Source of the DNA: Dirofilaria immitis
Taxonomy: Eukaryota > Nematoda > Chromadorea > Rhabditida > Onchocercidae
Direction of reading: 5' to 3'
DNA: 64,000 nt
Assembly (NCBI GenBank): GCA_024305405.1
Contig: JAKNDB010000107.1
Coordinates: 4,262,501 to 4,326,500, forward strand
The notes under the pieces were generated by a model that was not told the DNA's origin, did not search any database, and saw only the letters and a program-made list of their open reading frames with translations. Position numbers and translations under genes: made by a program. Below are positions 13,447 to 28,400 of the stretch, piece by piece; the first letter of the stretch is position 1, and the number at the start of each line of letters is the position of its first letter.

Positions 13447-16395
13447 ATGGATGATCGACATGATCGGCAAATTCAAGAAGACGATTCGATAGAATCGAAA
13501 TGGGATTCCGATAATAGCAAGAAAAGGCGATATGCAAAACGTGGTATACATCCTTGATTTTTTTAGATAATAGAAGAAAACTTATTGATAAGGTTTCATA
13601 CGCATTAATTAATTTGTTTTTTGACTTAAGAATAACAACTTTTTATAATACTATAAGATACTTCGAAGAAAATAAAATAAAATATAAATGTTGATAAAGA
13701 TAGGAAAATCAAATCAAATTAAATCGAAAACTAAATTTTTAACAATAGTTGTTTGTCAGATAACATCCTTAACTACGGTTCAAAAATCATTCGGGTTAGA
13801 TATATGATTGTTAAGTACGTGAGAAAAACTATTTCAGTAAAAATTATGAGGAATGCTAGATCATAAATAACATTTGACTAATACTTTGTAATAAAGATCA
13901 TGCTTTATGTTACAAAATTGAGACTAATACTTTGTAATAAAGATCATGCTTTATGTTGCAAAATTGATTGGATTCTCAATATTTGATCTTAATGAAGGAA
14001 CATGATTAACATATATATTTTTTCAGCATTTTTGTCAATGATTCTCATTGTTCTGCACCGTCATCATCACCGCATTCAAGCCCAGTTGGCGCATCAATCC
14101 TTACTGATTTGAATTCGGGTGAATTGAACGATGCAATTCGAACATACATCCGCTGCAAAAAGTTGAACTTTTTTTAATTTCTAGATATCTTTTCCAGTTC
14201 ATTTGCAAAAAATTTATGTATTAAATTTGATATAAGAATGATATTGAGTGAGGACTTATTAGTAATTATGTGACGATGTTTAATATTAATGAGCAAGTAC
14301 ATAGAGGTTGGTAATTAATCACTTAATATTTTTCACTAATTCTAACTCAAACGAGAGTATAGTGCAAAAATTAACTTTGCAGAATGGAATTGGATATAAT
14401 TTTGTTTATTGACAGTTTTTTAAATGCAAGCATATTGAATATTAAATTTTGGATTTTTCTAACATATAGATGAGATTAAGTATCAGACAATAACTACGTG
14501 TTTCCACAGTAAGGTAGAGAGGGAAACTTGCTCGGTGGAACTTCTCTGCGTTGCAACTTCGTTTTGGAAAATTGTAATAAATGAGCTCTTGCGCCGAACT
14601 TTCTGAATGATTTGATCTTTTTAGTGATACGCGACCAACAAAGTCAGAGAATGAAAATGGAGAATGGTGGATACAGCTTGACGAACTTCCGACACGAGAT
14701 GAAGAAAACGATTCACCTTTACTGGTAGTTCCATATTTCGGATAATAAATTATTTTTTATTGGGTTCCTAAGCTTTTTATTTATCTGAGCAAGATATTAT
14801 ATATTAGATTTTCATTCATTTTTTATTTTTTATTAGAAATTGATAGTTAACACATTTTTCTGATTTTCAGTCCTCACTGAATTGATTAGGTAATAGAGTA
14901 ATAAGATGAAATGAGACAGTTCATTCTCTGTTTATTTTTTATTTTTTTGACTTATTGATTTGGCATTTATTTCTATTCAGTATGAGAAACTATTTATATT
15001 TTCTGAAAATCTTTCAGATATCATTTTTTGAATGACGAATAGTTTTACAGTATTTTGCTGAAAAAAGCCAAAGGGTTCTCATGTTGATATTAAAATATAA
15101 TTTTGAAACATTCGAGTTAAAGTCGAATATGTTAAATGTGATATCCAAAAGTGTAGCCTAAACCACAGATACTTAAATTATTTTAAACAGAAGAAGTTTA
15201 ATGGCAACTTTCGCTATGCTTCTTCACGAGGTCATTTATCGTTTTCAGTGTAATAACACAGGAAAATCATTCATCGAATGAACATAATCGCTGATTTGAG
15301 ATCTCAATAATTATAAGGAATAAGAAATCGATTAAAGCAAACAATTACAGATCCGAACATCAGTGAGTCCGGTTTTTGTTGAATCGATGAGTTCCAAAAG
15401 TGAGCTAGAAGATGTAGTGGAAAGTGTGGAGAGCCCACAAAGTAAATTTGATTTGGATGAAGATGACGAGCAAATGCCATATCCATCGACACCATCAAAG
15501 CGCCAAAATATGAATTATTTTCATGAAAATATTGAGTTTTCCAACGTTCCAGATATATCACTGCCATCAGTTTTTCATGGTATGTTTATGCATTTATTGA
15601 TATGTTAGCTTAAATTATGATGCGTTCTAGAAATCATTGATTGAAGGAGCACATACGTGGATAAAACTTATGCATAAATATACAAGTAGAAAGATTATTA
15701 TGGATGAATTATTTTAATATAGCTATGGATTGAAGTATTTTGAAATGGAAGAATATCTTTCTAAAAGGCTGATGATATATTATTGCTTGTATTTCATCCG
15801 GTCAATTTCATTGACGATTAGTTTTCAACTAATCGTCTATGTACATTAGATCATGACTAATTTGCTTGTCAATATGTTTGATCATATATATTGCTATAAA
15901 AAAATATGGGTTAATAATAGTAATCAGTTTACAATAACTAATGATCAATCCTCAGACTAAAATATTAAGTCATTTCGGAATATATTATTTAAATATAATG
16001 ATATACTGTGAACGAGTTCGATTCGTTTCGTCTTTTATATGTCATTTCTAAAAGAGAGTGTATCGAATATTCCAGAATGCTTGTTTGTAGAGCAAGGGAT
16101 TTTGCAATATTGTTCCATTTCTTCTTCCCACGAGATTTAATTGCATTCTGTTCCTAAATGTTGCAAATTATGAGCTGCTTCCATTACTGTTTTTGGGCTA
16201 AATGTTCTTGGCATTCATTTTACATTAGTTTTTCCTTTTCTTTTTTTGTTAATTTCTAGCTTCGCGAAATCGTTTTCATAATTATCTTAATTTTTTTATC
16301 TATTCGCTAATTCATTTTTACTTTCAAATATTCATCATTACAGGTCTTAAGATTAGTGATATTATTGGTTAAATGAATTTTTATAGATTCCAATA

Positions 16396-16457
<62 letters not shown>

Positions 16458-19400
16458 AATTTACGATTGAATTCATTATGCAGCTGGCGAATGACTTATG
16501 AAATCGAATAGTTTTGACCGCTAGGACATAAATTTGCTTGTGATTGATGTATTGCTGTGTTTAATGCATAACTTTTATTATTTTCGAGAATATCACTATC
16601 CTAAATAAGCTATCTAATGATGCTAGTATGCTTACTGGAAAGAATAGATAGCGAGTGAATAAGATAATAAGAATTATCAGATATTTTAAATAATTCAGCT
16701 GGTAGAGCAATGTCAAGCTCGGCTCCAGCATCCACTGTCGGGTCATCATCTTCAAATATTGGTGATCCTCTACAACGGCCAAATACATTTGACGTCAAAA
16801 TGTCACCATCAGCACATGCTGAATTAAACGCTATTGCAAGTGAGAGGCCAAAAGAATGGGAAGATTTCACTGAATTACCATCTGGGATGTTGACTCGTTT
16901 ATTCGATCAGCTACATCGCCCAAGGTTGTTTTCTTTATCAATGATTGGAATTTTAACTTCTGTGTAATAAAAGTAGAGGAGGAAGAAAAGACATGGAAAA
17001 AAATATTTGAAGAATATCCCATCTCTCTGGATTGTCAGAAAAGAAAAACAAAAAGTCGATGATGTTTCAAACTATATGACGGAATGTGATCAATTGTGAA
17101 ATGAAACTATTTGTTCTTGCAGATGGGTTGTACCTGTGCTACCAAATCAAGAGCTGGAAGGACTGATGGAAGTTGCAATTGTGCTGATAAAAAGAGGTGT
17201 TTATTTTGGCATCAAAAATTAATGCTAATTTAATGGCAGGGCTTTTTTTGCATAATATTTTGGATGGCAGTGGATTAAATTAAACACCAACTGCATTCTA
17301 CTCTTCTAAGAAGTAACCGAGAATTATGCAATATTCAAACTAAATATACTAGCTGGCATCCGAAATATAATACTTAGCAGATACATTGAAATTGACGATT
17401 GGGATATATGAAGGAAGTTAATTGTAAAATATTGGCATTTATAATTGTATGAACTTGCAATGTTACCCAATTAATGTCAGAGATTATCACGTTGAAAATC
17501 TAAGTGTTATTAAAGAATTTCATTGCTTGCGATGGCAATGTTTGAGATTTAACAACATTACAGGAACTGATAAAACGTCGAAATTTTTCGAGGGTTTTCT
17601 TGAAAAAGGATTGCAAGTCGCTTTCGATAAGCTAATGAATGATGAGGCGATGAAAGATTGGAAGATCGAAATCCATGTAATTTTTCCATGGAATAAAACT
17701 GATTTTATTTCCGTAGTTTTATTTTTCTAGCTTTATAATTTTTCCAATAACAAATTTTAATTTTCTATTCTATTCAATGTTTGAAAATATTTTGAAATTA
17801 GTCGTATTTGAAGTAAGTTATTTATAAAAGCTAGATTATCAGTTTATTTAGAATAATCTTATGATGATTTCTGTTTTGATTAAGGGTAGTAAAAATATTA
17901 GCAAAAACGCGTCTATTAAATATTTGTAGGCGGAAAGTTCTTTATTTTCTCATATTTAAAAAAATGCCAAATTTACTTTTTCTCTAATCTCAAGCTCTTC
18001 CTGTTTTAATGCTTTTATTTTGAGAAGAAAACTGAACTTAAATCTTAATATAATCGATATCCCATCAATATAATCGATATCCCATCTTTTTGCATAATTT
18101 TTCACTGTTTCTACAATTTCATTCTCTGTTTAATGCTTGAAAATTTTGAAAAATTGGATTACAGCGATTTATCTGGCTAAATGTAGCACGATTCCTCATA
18201 ATGTTTACGGAAAAAATGCAACAAACACTCAAAGCAGAAGATTTTCATCCTGCATACTGGAAAATATTGCAATATGCCATGTCCAGCAATAGTCGGTATG
18301 CTTTAATGCTGCTAATTTTTCATTTCTGTGAAGTAGTTATTTGCATTTTCTTTGCTTGTACTTTTTTATCTCTCGTGTTATAAGAAACATTTGTATTCTT
18401 TTCTTTTGCATTAGTATATCTTATTTGATTCTATCCTTCACTTCAACATTATCTTATTAAATAAAATTAATAGTTTTCAAATTTAAGAAAGCAGAGGGAG
18501 GCGAAATATAAAAAAATGTGCGTGACGAGATAGAATTGGATAGGGACAAGAGAAATAAAATTAATAGTTTAAATTGAAATCTTTGTATAATTGAATGATT
18601 ATACTGTTACGGTTTAATGGACTTATCACTTATGCTTTCAGTTTTCACATGCAAAATTTTGGACGCAAAGCAGATTTCTTGCAAATGGAATTTGATCCGC
18701 ATGAGTTGATGCGTTATACATCGATTAATGCCGTTGAAGAAGTATATCAGGTTGACAAATTTTAGTGCAATTAAAATTGTTAGAAAATTTCACGTCAACT
18801 AATTATTGGAAATTTCATTTTCTTTCATTAAGATCCGAGGAATTCTAAGTTTGGAACTCCTAACTTCAATGTTTGCCATTTTTGAAGGGAATACTGCATA
18901 TTCTGATGTATTATTTTTGAAGCCTTATATTAATGTGAATAAGAGATAACTCTGAAAGCCTCCTTCCTGAAAAAAGTCCTTAGTCTCATTCCTCGTGAAG
19001 ATCAATCATACATTTTTACTTATTTTTATTCTTATTCCAGCATCATTTTCCAAGAATCTTGATTTTCAGAGAGTTTTGCAACTGTGGCTTTTGCTATTGC
19101 TGAGTTATTTCGGAAAGATTGGTGGCTTCACACTGATGAAAAATTTTCTTGAGAAAAATGTTAATGAAGCGACAAAAATTACCGATTTTATCGATTGGCT
19201 TCGACCCTTTGCTTCTTGTTCACTCCTATTAAAACCAGCGATTATTACAGAAACTTTCGGCCCAACTATTGTAAGCGTTGTTTTTTACTTACGGAATGAT
19301 TCAGAATAGTAATAAAGTGAATTAATTTTTGGTAAAACAAAAATTTAGGGAATTAAAGGCGTGAAATAATATGATGTTGGTTGATTCAAAGATTAATCGG

Positions 19401-22400
19401 AAATGCAAAAATGAGATTTAAAGTATGTCATCATCCTAGACGACATCTCGGTAGTTTTCTAGCAAATTAGGTTCTTTAAATTTTAAAGAACACCAAAATT
19501 CAAAGGAAATGATTGCTGAAGTTGAGAATTAAACCCAAGTTACGCAAATCCTTTTTCTTTATCATTTCACTATTTGCATAAAAATAGATTGGCATTCTGT
19601 CATAAATGTAAAACAATTTCAACGGAATGTGGAAGGTGTGCATGGGTTGTGAAATAGAATATCTCAACGGTAATTAAATCTAAGTGATTTCATCGATAAC
19701 TCCATGTAATGAACATGTTAATCATTCTTGTATAAGCTTATATGTCAAGAATTTTTTTCTTTAGCAAATGGCAATAACACGACTGGAGCACATGGATGAT
19801 AGGGAATTAAAGTGCGAAACTGTGAAAGGTGATTTAAGTGAGTCACCATATGTTGAATTGGCAAAAGTACTACAAAGTCTGTTGTTGGTTAATCCGGAAA
19901 TGATTCACCTGGGACGCCAAATGCAGTTTTTCTCATTGCGATATATTTTACGGTACAAAAATATTTCTATGAAATTCTATTCTCTTTTATTTTTCCATGG
20001 ATAGATTTTTAAGTATTTTGATGAAATTTTCAATATGAGAAAATCTAAAAATTGAGTTTTTGAATATTGCAGGAGATAAGTAAGCGCCAACTGAATATTC
20101 CAATGACAAAAGCAGCTACTATCGTTTTAATTAGGGAAATGCTTTTAAATGTCTGCTCTTTTCTCTAAAAAGTATGCTAGCAACAGTAAAAGATTTCAGA
20201 GTACTTCAAGTAGCACCGTTTGCTGGTCGTATAGCTGCACTGGAAGAATTGCATGTGGTTTTGCATAATGCGGCATCAGAATTTCGGCAGGTACAATGAT
20301 AATATTATATCATTTCAAATTTGAACGGAAGTAATTTCTATAATTGCTTATTGTCTTGTGCTTTTTTCGTTTTATGTTTTACACTCTTTCCATTTATCAT
20401 ACTTCTCTTTTAGTCAATATTTCTACATGTAATTAGATCTGGAGAAATACGGAAACCAGAAATTCGCAATATATTTAGGTTAAAAATAAATTTTGATATA
20501 TAAGATAGGTTTAATTATTTCCATGATGCGTTTTTATGCTTTTTCAGCAAGAATTAGTAATTTCAATGAATGATTTGACAGAATGGCTGAGGAAGCAACG
20601 GCTTATTGAAATATTAGTTCGTGATAATTTACATCATCCAGCATATTGCGAAAGGTTTTGCATTGTTGTGTTTTTATTGAGAGATTTTGTTATATAAGAT
20701 AGGTTTAATTATTTCCATGATGCGTTTTTATGCTTTTTCAGCAAGAATTAGTAATTTCAATATTTAATAACTTTATTCATCATAGTGTACTGAATGATTG
20801 AAGGCGAATAGTAATATTATTTTATAGTAAGCCGATATTTTTAGATTAGAAAGAGTATTCCGAGTGCTCTTAGAAAGAAATGCTATAACAATTGATGATA
20901 TGGATATCCTATGGAATGTACAGCGTGAAAAACATGATGTTATCCAGCGAAACGTTCATGACTTAATAGCGAAATTGGTTAACGGATTGAATAACGTGCT
21001 GCAAAAACATTTATTCGAACGAATGAAGGTGAGGGTTTTAATTTGTATTCAGGTTGGAATTCAAAATTGAATCTCGAAAATGTTGAAAATTTGTATTTTA
21101 AGGAAAGCTGGACAGAGTCATCTTCAAGACAACGAACACTTTTGCTTGATCTTATACGTAGAATTGGCGTCGATTTCAGTAGTCTTACCGAAAAGGTAAC
21201 TCGCATCATTTTTTTTTATCGTTCAAAATATTAAGATTAACAGTGGTATGCCGTTGAATTCATATAAGCATATTTGTGATGAATCAAGGAAATTAGGAAA
21301 GACAAAGGTAATATTGCATGTTTTTATCACCCATGTTTTTTGCGATTAATTCATATTAATGAAACTTGCGAAATTTTTCCTATACAGTCTGTCATCGGAG
21401 CAGAAGAAATAGTAAGAAGACCAAAGAATTCATGTTGCATGTGTTTCATATAAACAGGGAATATGACTTAAAATAGTTTAGTCAGGCATCATATTAAAAA
21501 GTGATTTATTAATGTTACTTCTTTTGGGATTTTCTCAGCTCTTTGGAAACGGTATTACCGCTAAAACAAGTAAAAAGTGGCTTTAGTGGTTTAATTTTCT
21601 AGCATTAAAAGTTTTCAATGTTCTAGATTTTCCAGGAACTAACTATAAAATCACTTTCACTGTTGTGGGATTTGTTCCATGATGAGCGATTACCTGTGGA
21701 AATGATCGATGCAGCCCTAGAAGCACATTTCAATGTATTAGAAAGTGCAGTACCGGCTGAAGAATTACGGCGACATTACATCGAACGCTGTATTGATGAA
21801 CTACTTCTGGATTCAGGTAATTCGTTCGAGCTCACCAATAAATGTAGAAAATTTTCATAGCGAAATTATAGGGTATTGAAGGGAGTTATATAAAACACGT
21901 TATTTTTTCAAAAATGATTTAGCGGAATCTGCATCTTATCAATTGATTTAAATACGAAGTGTTATGTTATATTGCAATTTCTGAATCTTAGATCGTTCTG
22001 AATAAGTTCTTTAATTTAGTATAACATCTTTTGATGGACACGAATGTCAAATGATTGTAAGCCAACTGTTTTTTCCTTTCAGTATTCGTACTTCCAGCAT
22101 TAAAGCATATGCAGCGATTAATGACTTTAATGCCAGAATGTGACTATAGCACAGGTAGAACAATAACACGGTTAGTGATTATTGTTCGCTTAATATTTTG
22201 CTTTATAACTTTTGTTTTAGAACCTTTATTACTTAATCTTTAATCCAGATTTATGATAAGTCTCGATGTTTTTTAAACAAAATCTGACAGCTTTTGCAAA
22301 GGAAACTATAGAATTTAGAGAAATTGCAATTTTCTGAATCTTAAAGGTTTGCCACTGAAGTTACTTTTGCCAACATTTGGATGTGTTTTGTTTTTGCTGT

Positions 22401-25400
22401 TCGGATAAGATATACAGAAAGAAAGGTATCATGAAACGGATGGTGATATCAGTGAAATTAATTATTTAAGTTGGGGAAAAAGATTAATCGGATAGTCATG
22501 AAAAGAAAGTGATGCAAAAAAAGAAATAATAGAAAAGGAAACAAAGAAAAGAGGCAAAAGTGAAGTGAATAATAATATTAATGGTAATTAACCGAAATAA
22601 AATCGAAAAAAATAATAGGAGAAAAAGTAATATTAATAAAAAGGCATGTGTTTTTCTTTGTCACTTTTGCAGTTCGAGATTCTTAATGAATATTTGGAAA
22701 TTAGTGTTCATTTTTTTAAGAGCTGAATATATCGCTACCGTACAGCAAGATACAGAGTTGTGCTCAAGGTTGTCGAAAAACGTCGCTTTGTACATGGAAA
22801 AAGTACGAAATGCTGTGGTACGTCTTCATATCATTTGTTGTTATGTCAGATGTTTTCCATTCTGTATAACTAAATCTTGCAAATTTTTTTCGACTTTCTA
22901 AAATCGCAAACTACAATACAATAGTCGCGTATGTTTCAATTATAGAAAAATGTTTGCAATGCTTTATTTATGTTTCATTTGCACATCAATCAACCAATAG
23001 TATTTCTATTTTTTCAAATATCGGTAGTTTTCAGAATGAACGGCCGCATGTTTATGCTGCAGTAGAAGACGCAGGTATTTTAGTGTTCGTTGGTCGTTAC
23101 ACCCATAGCGATAATTTACGAATTCGTCTGAGTTTTTGCATTTTCTTCTCTCTGATGGGCAACTTTGGCTTATGACACCACAGGTTAATTTTGTTTCATT
23201 TTTGCTTTTTTTTTTAATTTACTGTTAATCATTGATAGAATAGTTATAGGCGAATGAATTATGGGATGCTCTCATTGTTCGATCGGTATTTGAATATGAG
23301 CGTATATATGGCTTCCAGTTATTTGGTACAATGCAAGATCAAGAGGATATCGATCCAAAAGCACTAGATCAACTTTTTACATGTAAATTTTTCTTACTTG
23401 AAATTGTTTTTTAAATTTTCAAATCCTTTATATATGCTCAAAATTTGAGACTAAACTTTATATGGCTAAAACTATTGTCAATCACAAGTAATTAATCTCA
23501 TGAGGAGAAGCAAGCATACGTCAAACGTAACTGGAAATGATCATTTTTAAGAATAATCTTGAGGTATTTATTAGCGTGTGATTGAAGCAGCATGTCCTGT
23601 GATTGAATCGTAATATCATTACAGAGAGAACTATGCATAATTGTTTAAATTGTTTTTAAGATTATTAATTGCTTTCGGAACATTGTCGCTCCGATTTTCT
23701 ATCTTTTCTCGCATATATCAAAGCGATTTGATTTCAGCTCGCATTCTAAAACTTCCGGTTGAAATGCTGAATGAGGAAGGTTTTTCATGTTTCAAAACTT
23801 TCTGGACTGCAATAAATAAAAAGCACAGTAAGCTCTTCCAACCCACTGAAGGAATGTCGCATTATTTGATGTGTGATTTTGATCTTGAAGTAAGTGGAAA
23901 CGTATAATATGATGAAAATCAACATTTTATTTTAATATGGCGGTAACAGTGATTTGAAATTAAGAAACTTTGTAAGGGTAGAAGTGATCTCTAACATTAC
24001 CGAGTTGACATTTGTTAATAATTTTTTCACAGTTTACGTTGTGTAACAGTCTTTTTTTTTAAATATATTTTTATGTTCAGCTTCATAGATTCATCGACTT
24101 GTCCGTGCAAATTTTAGGCTTTTTTAACTTCAGTTAGCCTTTCGTTTTGATTGTGAATAATTTTTTTATTTGAAAAGGTAGTTGGACTAGATATTAGTAA
24201 CAATAGGATTGAACATTTTATGTTGTTACAAAATCCAGTTCCTTAATTTTTTCTTGTGTTTTTGGCCCATTTTATTTCGTACTGTTATAATCCCAAATCG
24301 ACATTAGATTTGTCTTATTTATTTTTTATTGTTTATTATTCATAGTTTTAATAGGCATGTTTTTTAATTTCTTTAATCTCAAATTTATTATCCTTAACGT
24401 TTCCTGTATTTTGTAGGGAATGGATTATTTATGGGAAATCATGTTACAAGCTCGTGGTGAAGTTTCACATTTGGCAGTTTCATTATGGGTCGAAATTTTA
24501 GCAAATCCTCATACACCAGTGATCTCTGATTTTGCTTACTTAATTGAAACAGTTGTTAATAAATGGTTAGGTGCACTTCAGTATGTTTGACCCTTGAGTT
24601 TATAATTTAACTTGTTAAATGAAAAATGGTTTTCCTACTTGAAGTTATTTATGTTATATTTTTGAATTTCTTTTTGCTTTCTATGAAAAGATTTTATAGC
24701 AAAGTGAGTAATGAAAAAGACGAATGAAGATCATAGTTTTGTTGATATTTTTTTATTTTTGGTAAACTGAAGCTGAATATTAGGCAGAGGAGAAAGTGAA
24801 TTATTTTTGTTTCAGTTTTGTAATGCTAAAAACTAAACACGATGACCTTATTAAGGGCGATAATAGCGATGACAAAAAAATTAAAATACTTGATCGGATG
24901 AGTCGAATCCTAACGGTAATTTTTTAATAGATACAATGCAGTCGTACTCTCTTGTTCATTCTTTGGTAAATATATAGAAATTTTCAAGAATGAAAGATAA
25001 TATATGCAAAACATTTTTAGTAAAATTTTCTGAAAAATGTTTATAAAACTCGATATTACATAGTATCATGCATATGAAATAGTTTAAGGCAGATAGTTTG
25101 CTAAAAATGCCAGGAATGTGATGATACTGATGAATTTTTTAAACATTCTGTTAACACTCAATTTCGATATTCTTTGTCTTGCTAGGCTCTTAACTCATAT
25201 ATTTGTGCATTTGACGATGATTATTATATGCCCGAAAGATGTCAGCAGCCGCTTCGTAAGGCGGGCTTAGGACGATGCTTTGTGTTGCCAATCGTTTTTC
25301 CAGGTATTTTTGGATAAAACCTTGTACTAGATAATTAATTGTAGGATTAGTAAATTATAATAAAGAAAATTTTTTTTATTATAAAATTTTCGGTTGTTTT

Positions 25401-28400
25401 TAATTTTTTTAATTGTGCTTTTTGTGCGGTTTGTTTAATTTTATGACGACTTTATTTGGGAAGTTGATGCTTTTTTTTATTCATTCTTGTCCCGTTTAAA
25501 ATGTAATGCACGGAATATACGCGCAATCGGAATGGAAAAGATAAAATGAAGATAAGGGTACTAGATATTAGGTTATATTAAAAGTTTCTTTTATTGCTCA
25601 AGTAAGCATTGGAAAGAATATTTATGTCAGCTCTTGTTTTAATAAATAAATTTTTTTAAGTTGTAGTCGAAATTTCAAAACGCTTATAAATTTTTATAAA
25701 ATTTGCGTAGACAATTTTTGGAAGACAATTTTTTTATCTTAAATTAGAGAAATATTTTTGTTCTTTCATATGCTAAGTCAAACAATTTGACTATGAAATT
25801 ATTTAGATGAGAAACTACCGAATGGCGTCGATACGAACTGTGAGCTTGTATTCATTTAATATCTGAGTTTTTACAGTTTTAACAGAATTTTTACTTGATT
25901 TGAGTTTTCTTATTATTTTAGCTCACTCTTCCCATCTTTTTTTCAATTTTCTAGTTCTAACATAAAAATTAAATGTCACTTTATTTCAGCATCAGTAATA
26001 CACGAGGAAGATCACGGTATCCCGGTCCACTCCACCATGCAACTTTCAGCACTTAAACTCAAGGTTTGTAACATTCTTAGATGAAAACTTATATCAAGTT
26101 TCGAAATTTTAAACGTTATGAGTGGAAGTTCTTCCAAAATTTTATCTTTATTACAGTTTAAGAATAATGCTATCGTAGTATAACTAGGCTAAGCTATGCT
26201 TATCATCACAAATTTTAACATATTCTTTTTTTGATTTTTCAAGTATTTCAGATTGATGACCAATTGCGGTATATGGATGGTTGCAATATTGGTGGAGTGC
26301 TTATTCCAGTGCAGTTAACCGTTCAATCTCTTAATCCAACAGAGACACGCATATTGCATCCGTCTGATCGTCGTAAAACACTTGATGAATTAGGAATTGA
26401 TACTAGTGCGCGTATTATAATTCATTTTCAAAATCACCCTTGTACATGGAATAATCGATTAGCTAGCAGTGACTCGAGTCCTGATCAAACATTTGCTTGT
26501 TGGTTCGAATTGTTCTTCATTTTTGAAATCCTTTTATTTTTTGGAAGTAAAAATTAATTTTGGATAAATTTTTTAATTGGCTTTATTGCTTTTCTTTTTT
26601 AAGTGGCGCATGAACTAAACAAAAAGTTTGTTAATAGAATAGGATCCTTTGAAAGAAAGAAATTCAGAAGCAGTGTTCTTTCAGTAATGAAGGAATACCG
26701 GCTACTAATGAAGAAAATGAACGTATTTTACCGGGCGCTGTAATAGCCGAAAATTCTGATCATGTTCGATTCCTGTATACTTTAGCAGATATCGGTTATG
26801 CATACGGGAATAATTATTTGAGAAAATCTGCTACCGATGTCTTAAAGTAGGTTTTGTCTTTTTTCTTTAATTTCTGCAGTGAATTTTTGCGATTTTTCCA
26901 ACTTGGCTTACTAACGAAAATTTTCAGTCAAATGCCACCAGACACAATGTCAGTAACGATGTTAAGAGAGATGGTGGAATCAGGGAGATTATATGATCTT
27001 TTACCAACTGAATCATCTAATCATGTTTTGCATCTTTTGCGCGTCTTACATTCTTTGCTTTTACCATACAATGGACATTTCATGACTGAAGCTACAGAAT
27101 TCCAGGTTTATTTTTTGACTATTCTGATTCTAAATAGAAACAGTTGGTTTTAAAAATTTTTATCAACATGTTGCTATTTACTGGTGTCATTATTGTGATT
27201 TGTCTTTTTCATCCTAAATTTGCAGTTTGCATATACGTATTAATTAATTCAGTCATCAAGTTACTAAACTGTGGTAATAAATTATCAATTTGTGAAAATT
27301 TTCGCTATCTTTCGGTGTCCATATATTCTAAATTCGAAGGCAAATGTTACTAATGGTCTAACAATATGATTTTATGATTTGGGTCTACCAGTCAACTTTA
27401 ACCTTATTAATTTTGAACTTGTGTCTAAGTTTGAATATGAGTTTACCCAACTTCTCAGCACAAATAAATGTTTAATTCAGATCCTTTTCCTTACGTCACC
27501 GAGTTGTTTGGCAGTGTTTTCGTTCCTGGGGATCCTCAGATTTTGTGTCGATGGGATGAATATGCTTGCACTGCAATTGTTTGGTGGTTGGCAAATATAG
27601 CGAAATTTGTTCTGTTCGTGGCGGCACGTCTTAAAGTATGCATATTTATTTTCTTTCCTCTCACATCACCGATTGAATTGATGATTACTTTATTATATTA
27701 GTTTCTGGATTTATCAGAAATTATCATCTGTAATTTCTTTTTAAAACTAATTTTTTTCTTTTTTAAGTATTTGAGGACTACGGATGGAGATGGAAATGCA
27801 TGTTTTGAAACGGGTCGTATTATTGATCGTGAACAAGCAGTTTTTAAAGAGGTTATCTGTTTTATGTGCTCGCATTGCAATAAATGTTATAGTTTTAAGT
27901 TACAAGGTTAATACATTATAATGTATTTGTAAGCTCAAAGAAATTATTTGTTTTTTCCGCATTTGAAGGTAGATGGAAAATTAAAAGTTAACCTTGTAAA
28001 AGTAAAAATCATCAAGTTAAATTGGAGTTCTCTGTCTAGTAGTTATGCATCGAATGAAATTAAGTTTTGTTATAGCAATTTGAAAAACAAAAACTCATTA
28101 TTTTTACAGCTTTGTTGTGTAGTTGCACGTGATCTCAATAGTCGTATCGAAAAGAATCCCGAATTAATGGAGACAATTTTTCAATTATTTACCACAGACA
28201 GCAATCGGATTGAATGCCTTTTACGACTTGCATGGGCAGTTGGTTCGCGAAATATACCCTTACGTTCTATCTCAAACGGATTAGCGAAGGATTCATCGAT
28301 TGAAACAATTCGTCAATCACAACTTGCATCTTTTATGCTGGTAATTTATTCTGCAAGAGCTTGCTTTTTTGCTTGCGACGTGGTAAAATTTAGTTTATTG

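Larger units (their letters stand above)
13447..24915 (+). other. USP9X: USP9X N-terminal helical region, exons 1-23
   Basis: Exons: 13447-13540 (or 13543), 14027-14161, 14625-14724, 15351-15579, 16699-16924, 17123-17196, 17564-17676, 18165-18295, 18642-18750, 19070-19270, 19765-19952, 20200-20290, 20548-20654, 20845-21028, 21103-21195, 21636-21816, 22083-22170, 22721-22817, 23035-23183, 23250-23382, 23738-23889, 24417-24580, 24816-24915. From exon 2 to exon 23 every junction keeps phase. The first four exons encode a Ser- and acid-rich leader that I could not align to USP9X. From [12 protein letters not shown] onward the order follows USP9X, an all-helical scaffold thought to hold substrates. 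Exon 19 needs one more T at 23133-23137 to read GDGQLW-like sequence, as in the family. Confidence 0.85.
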
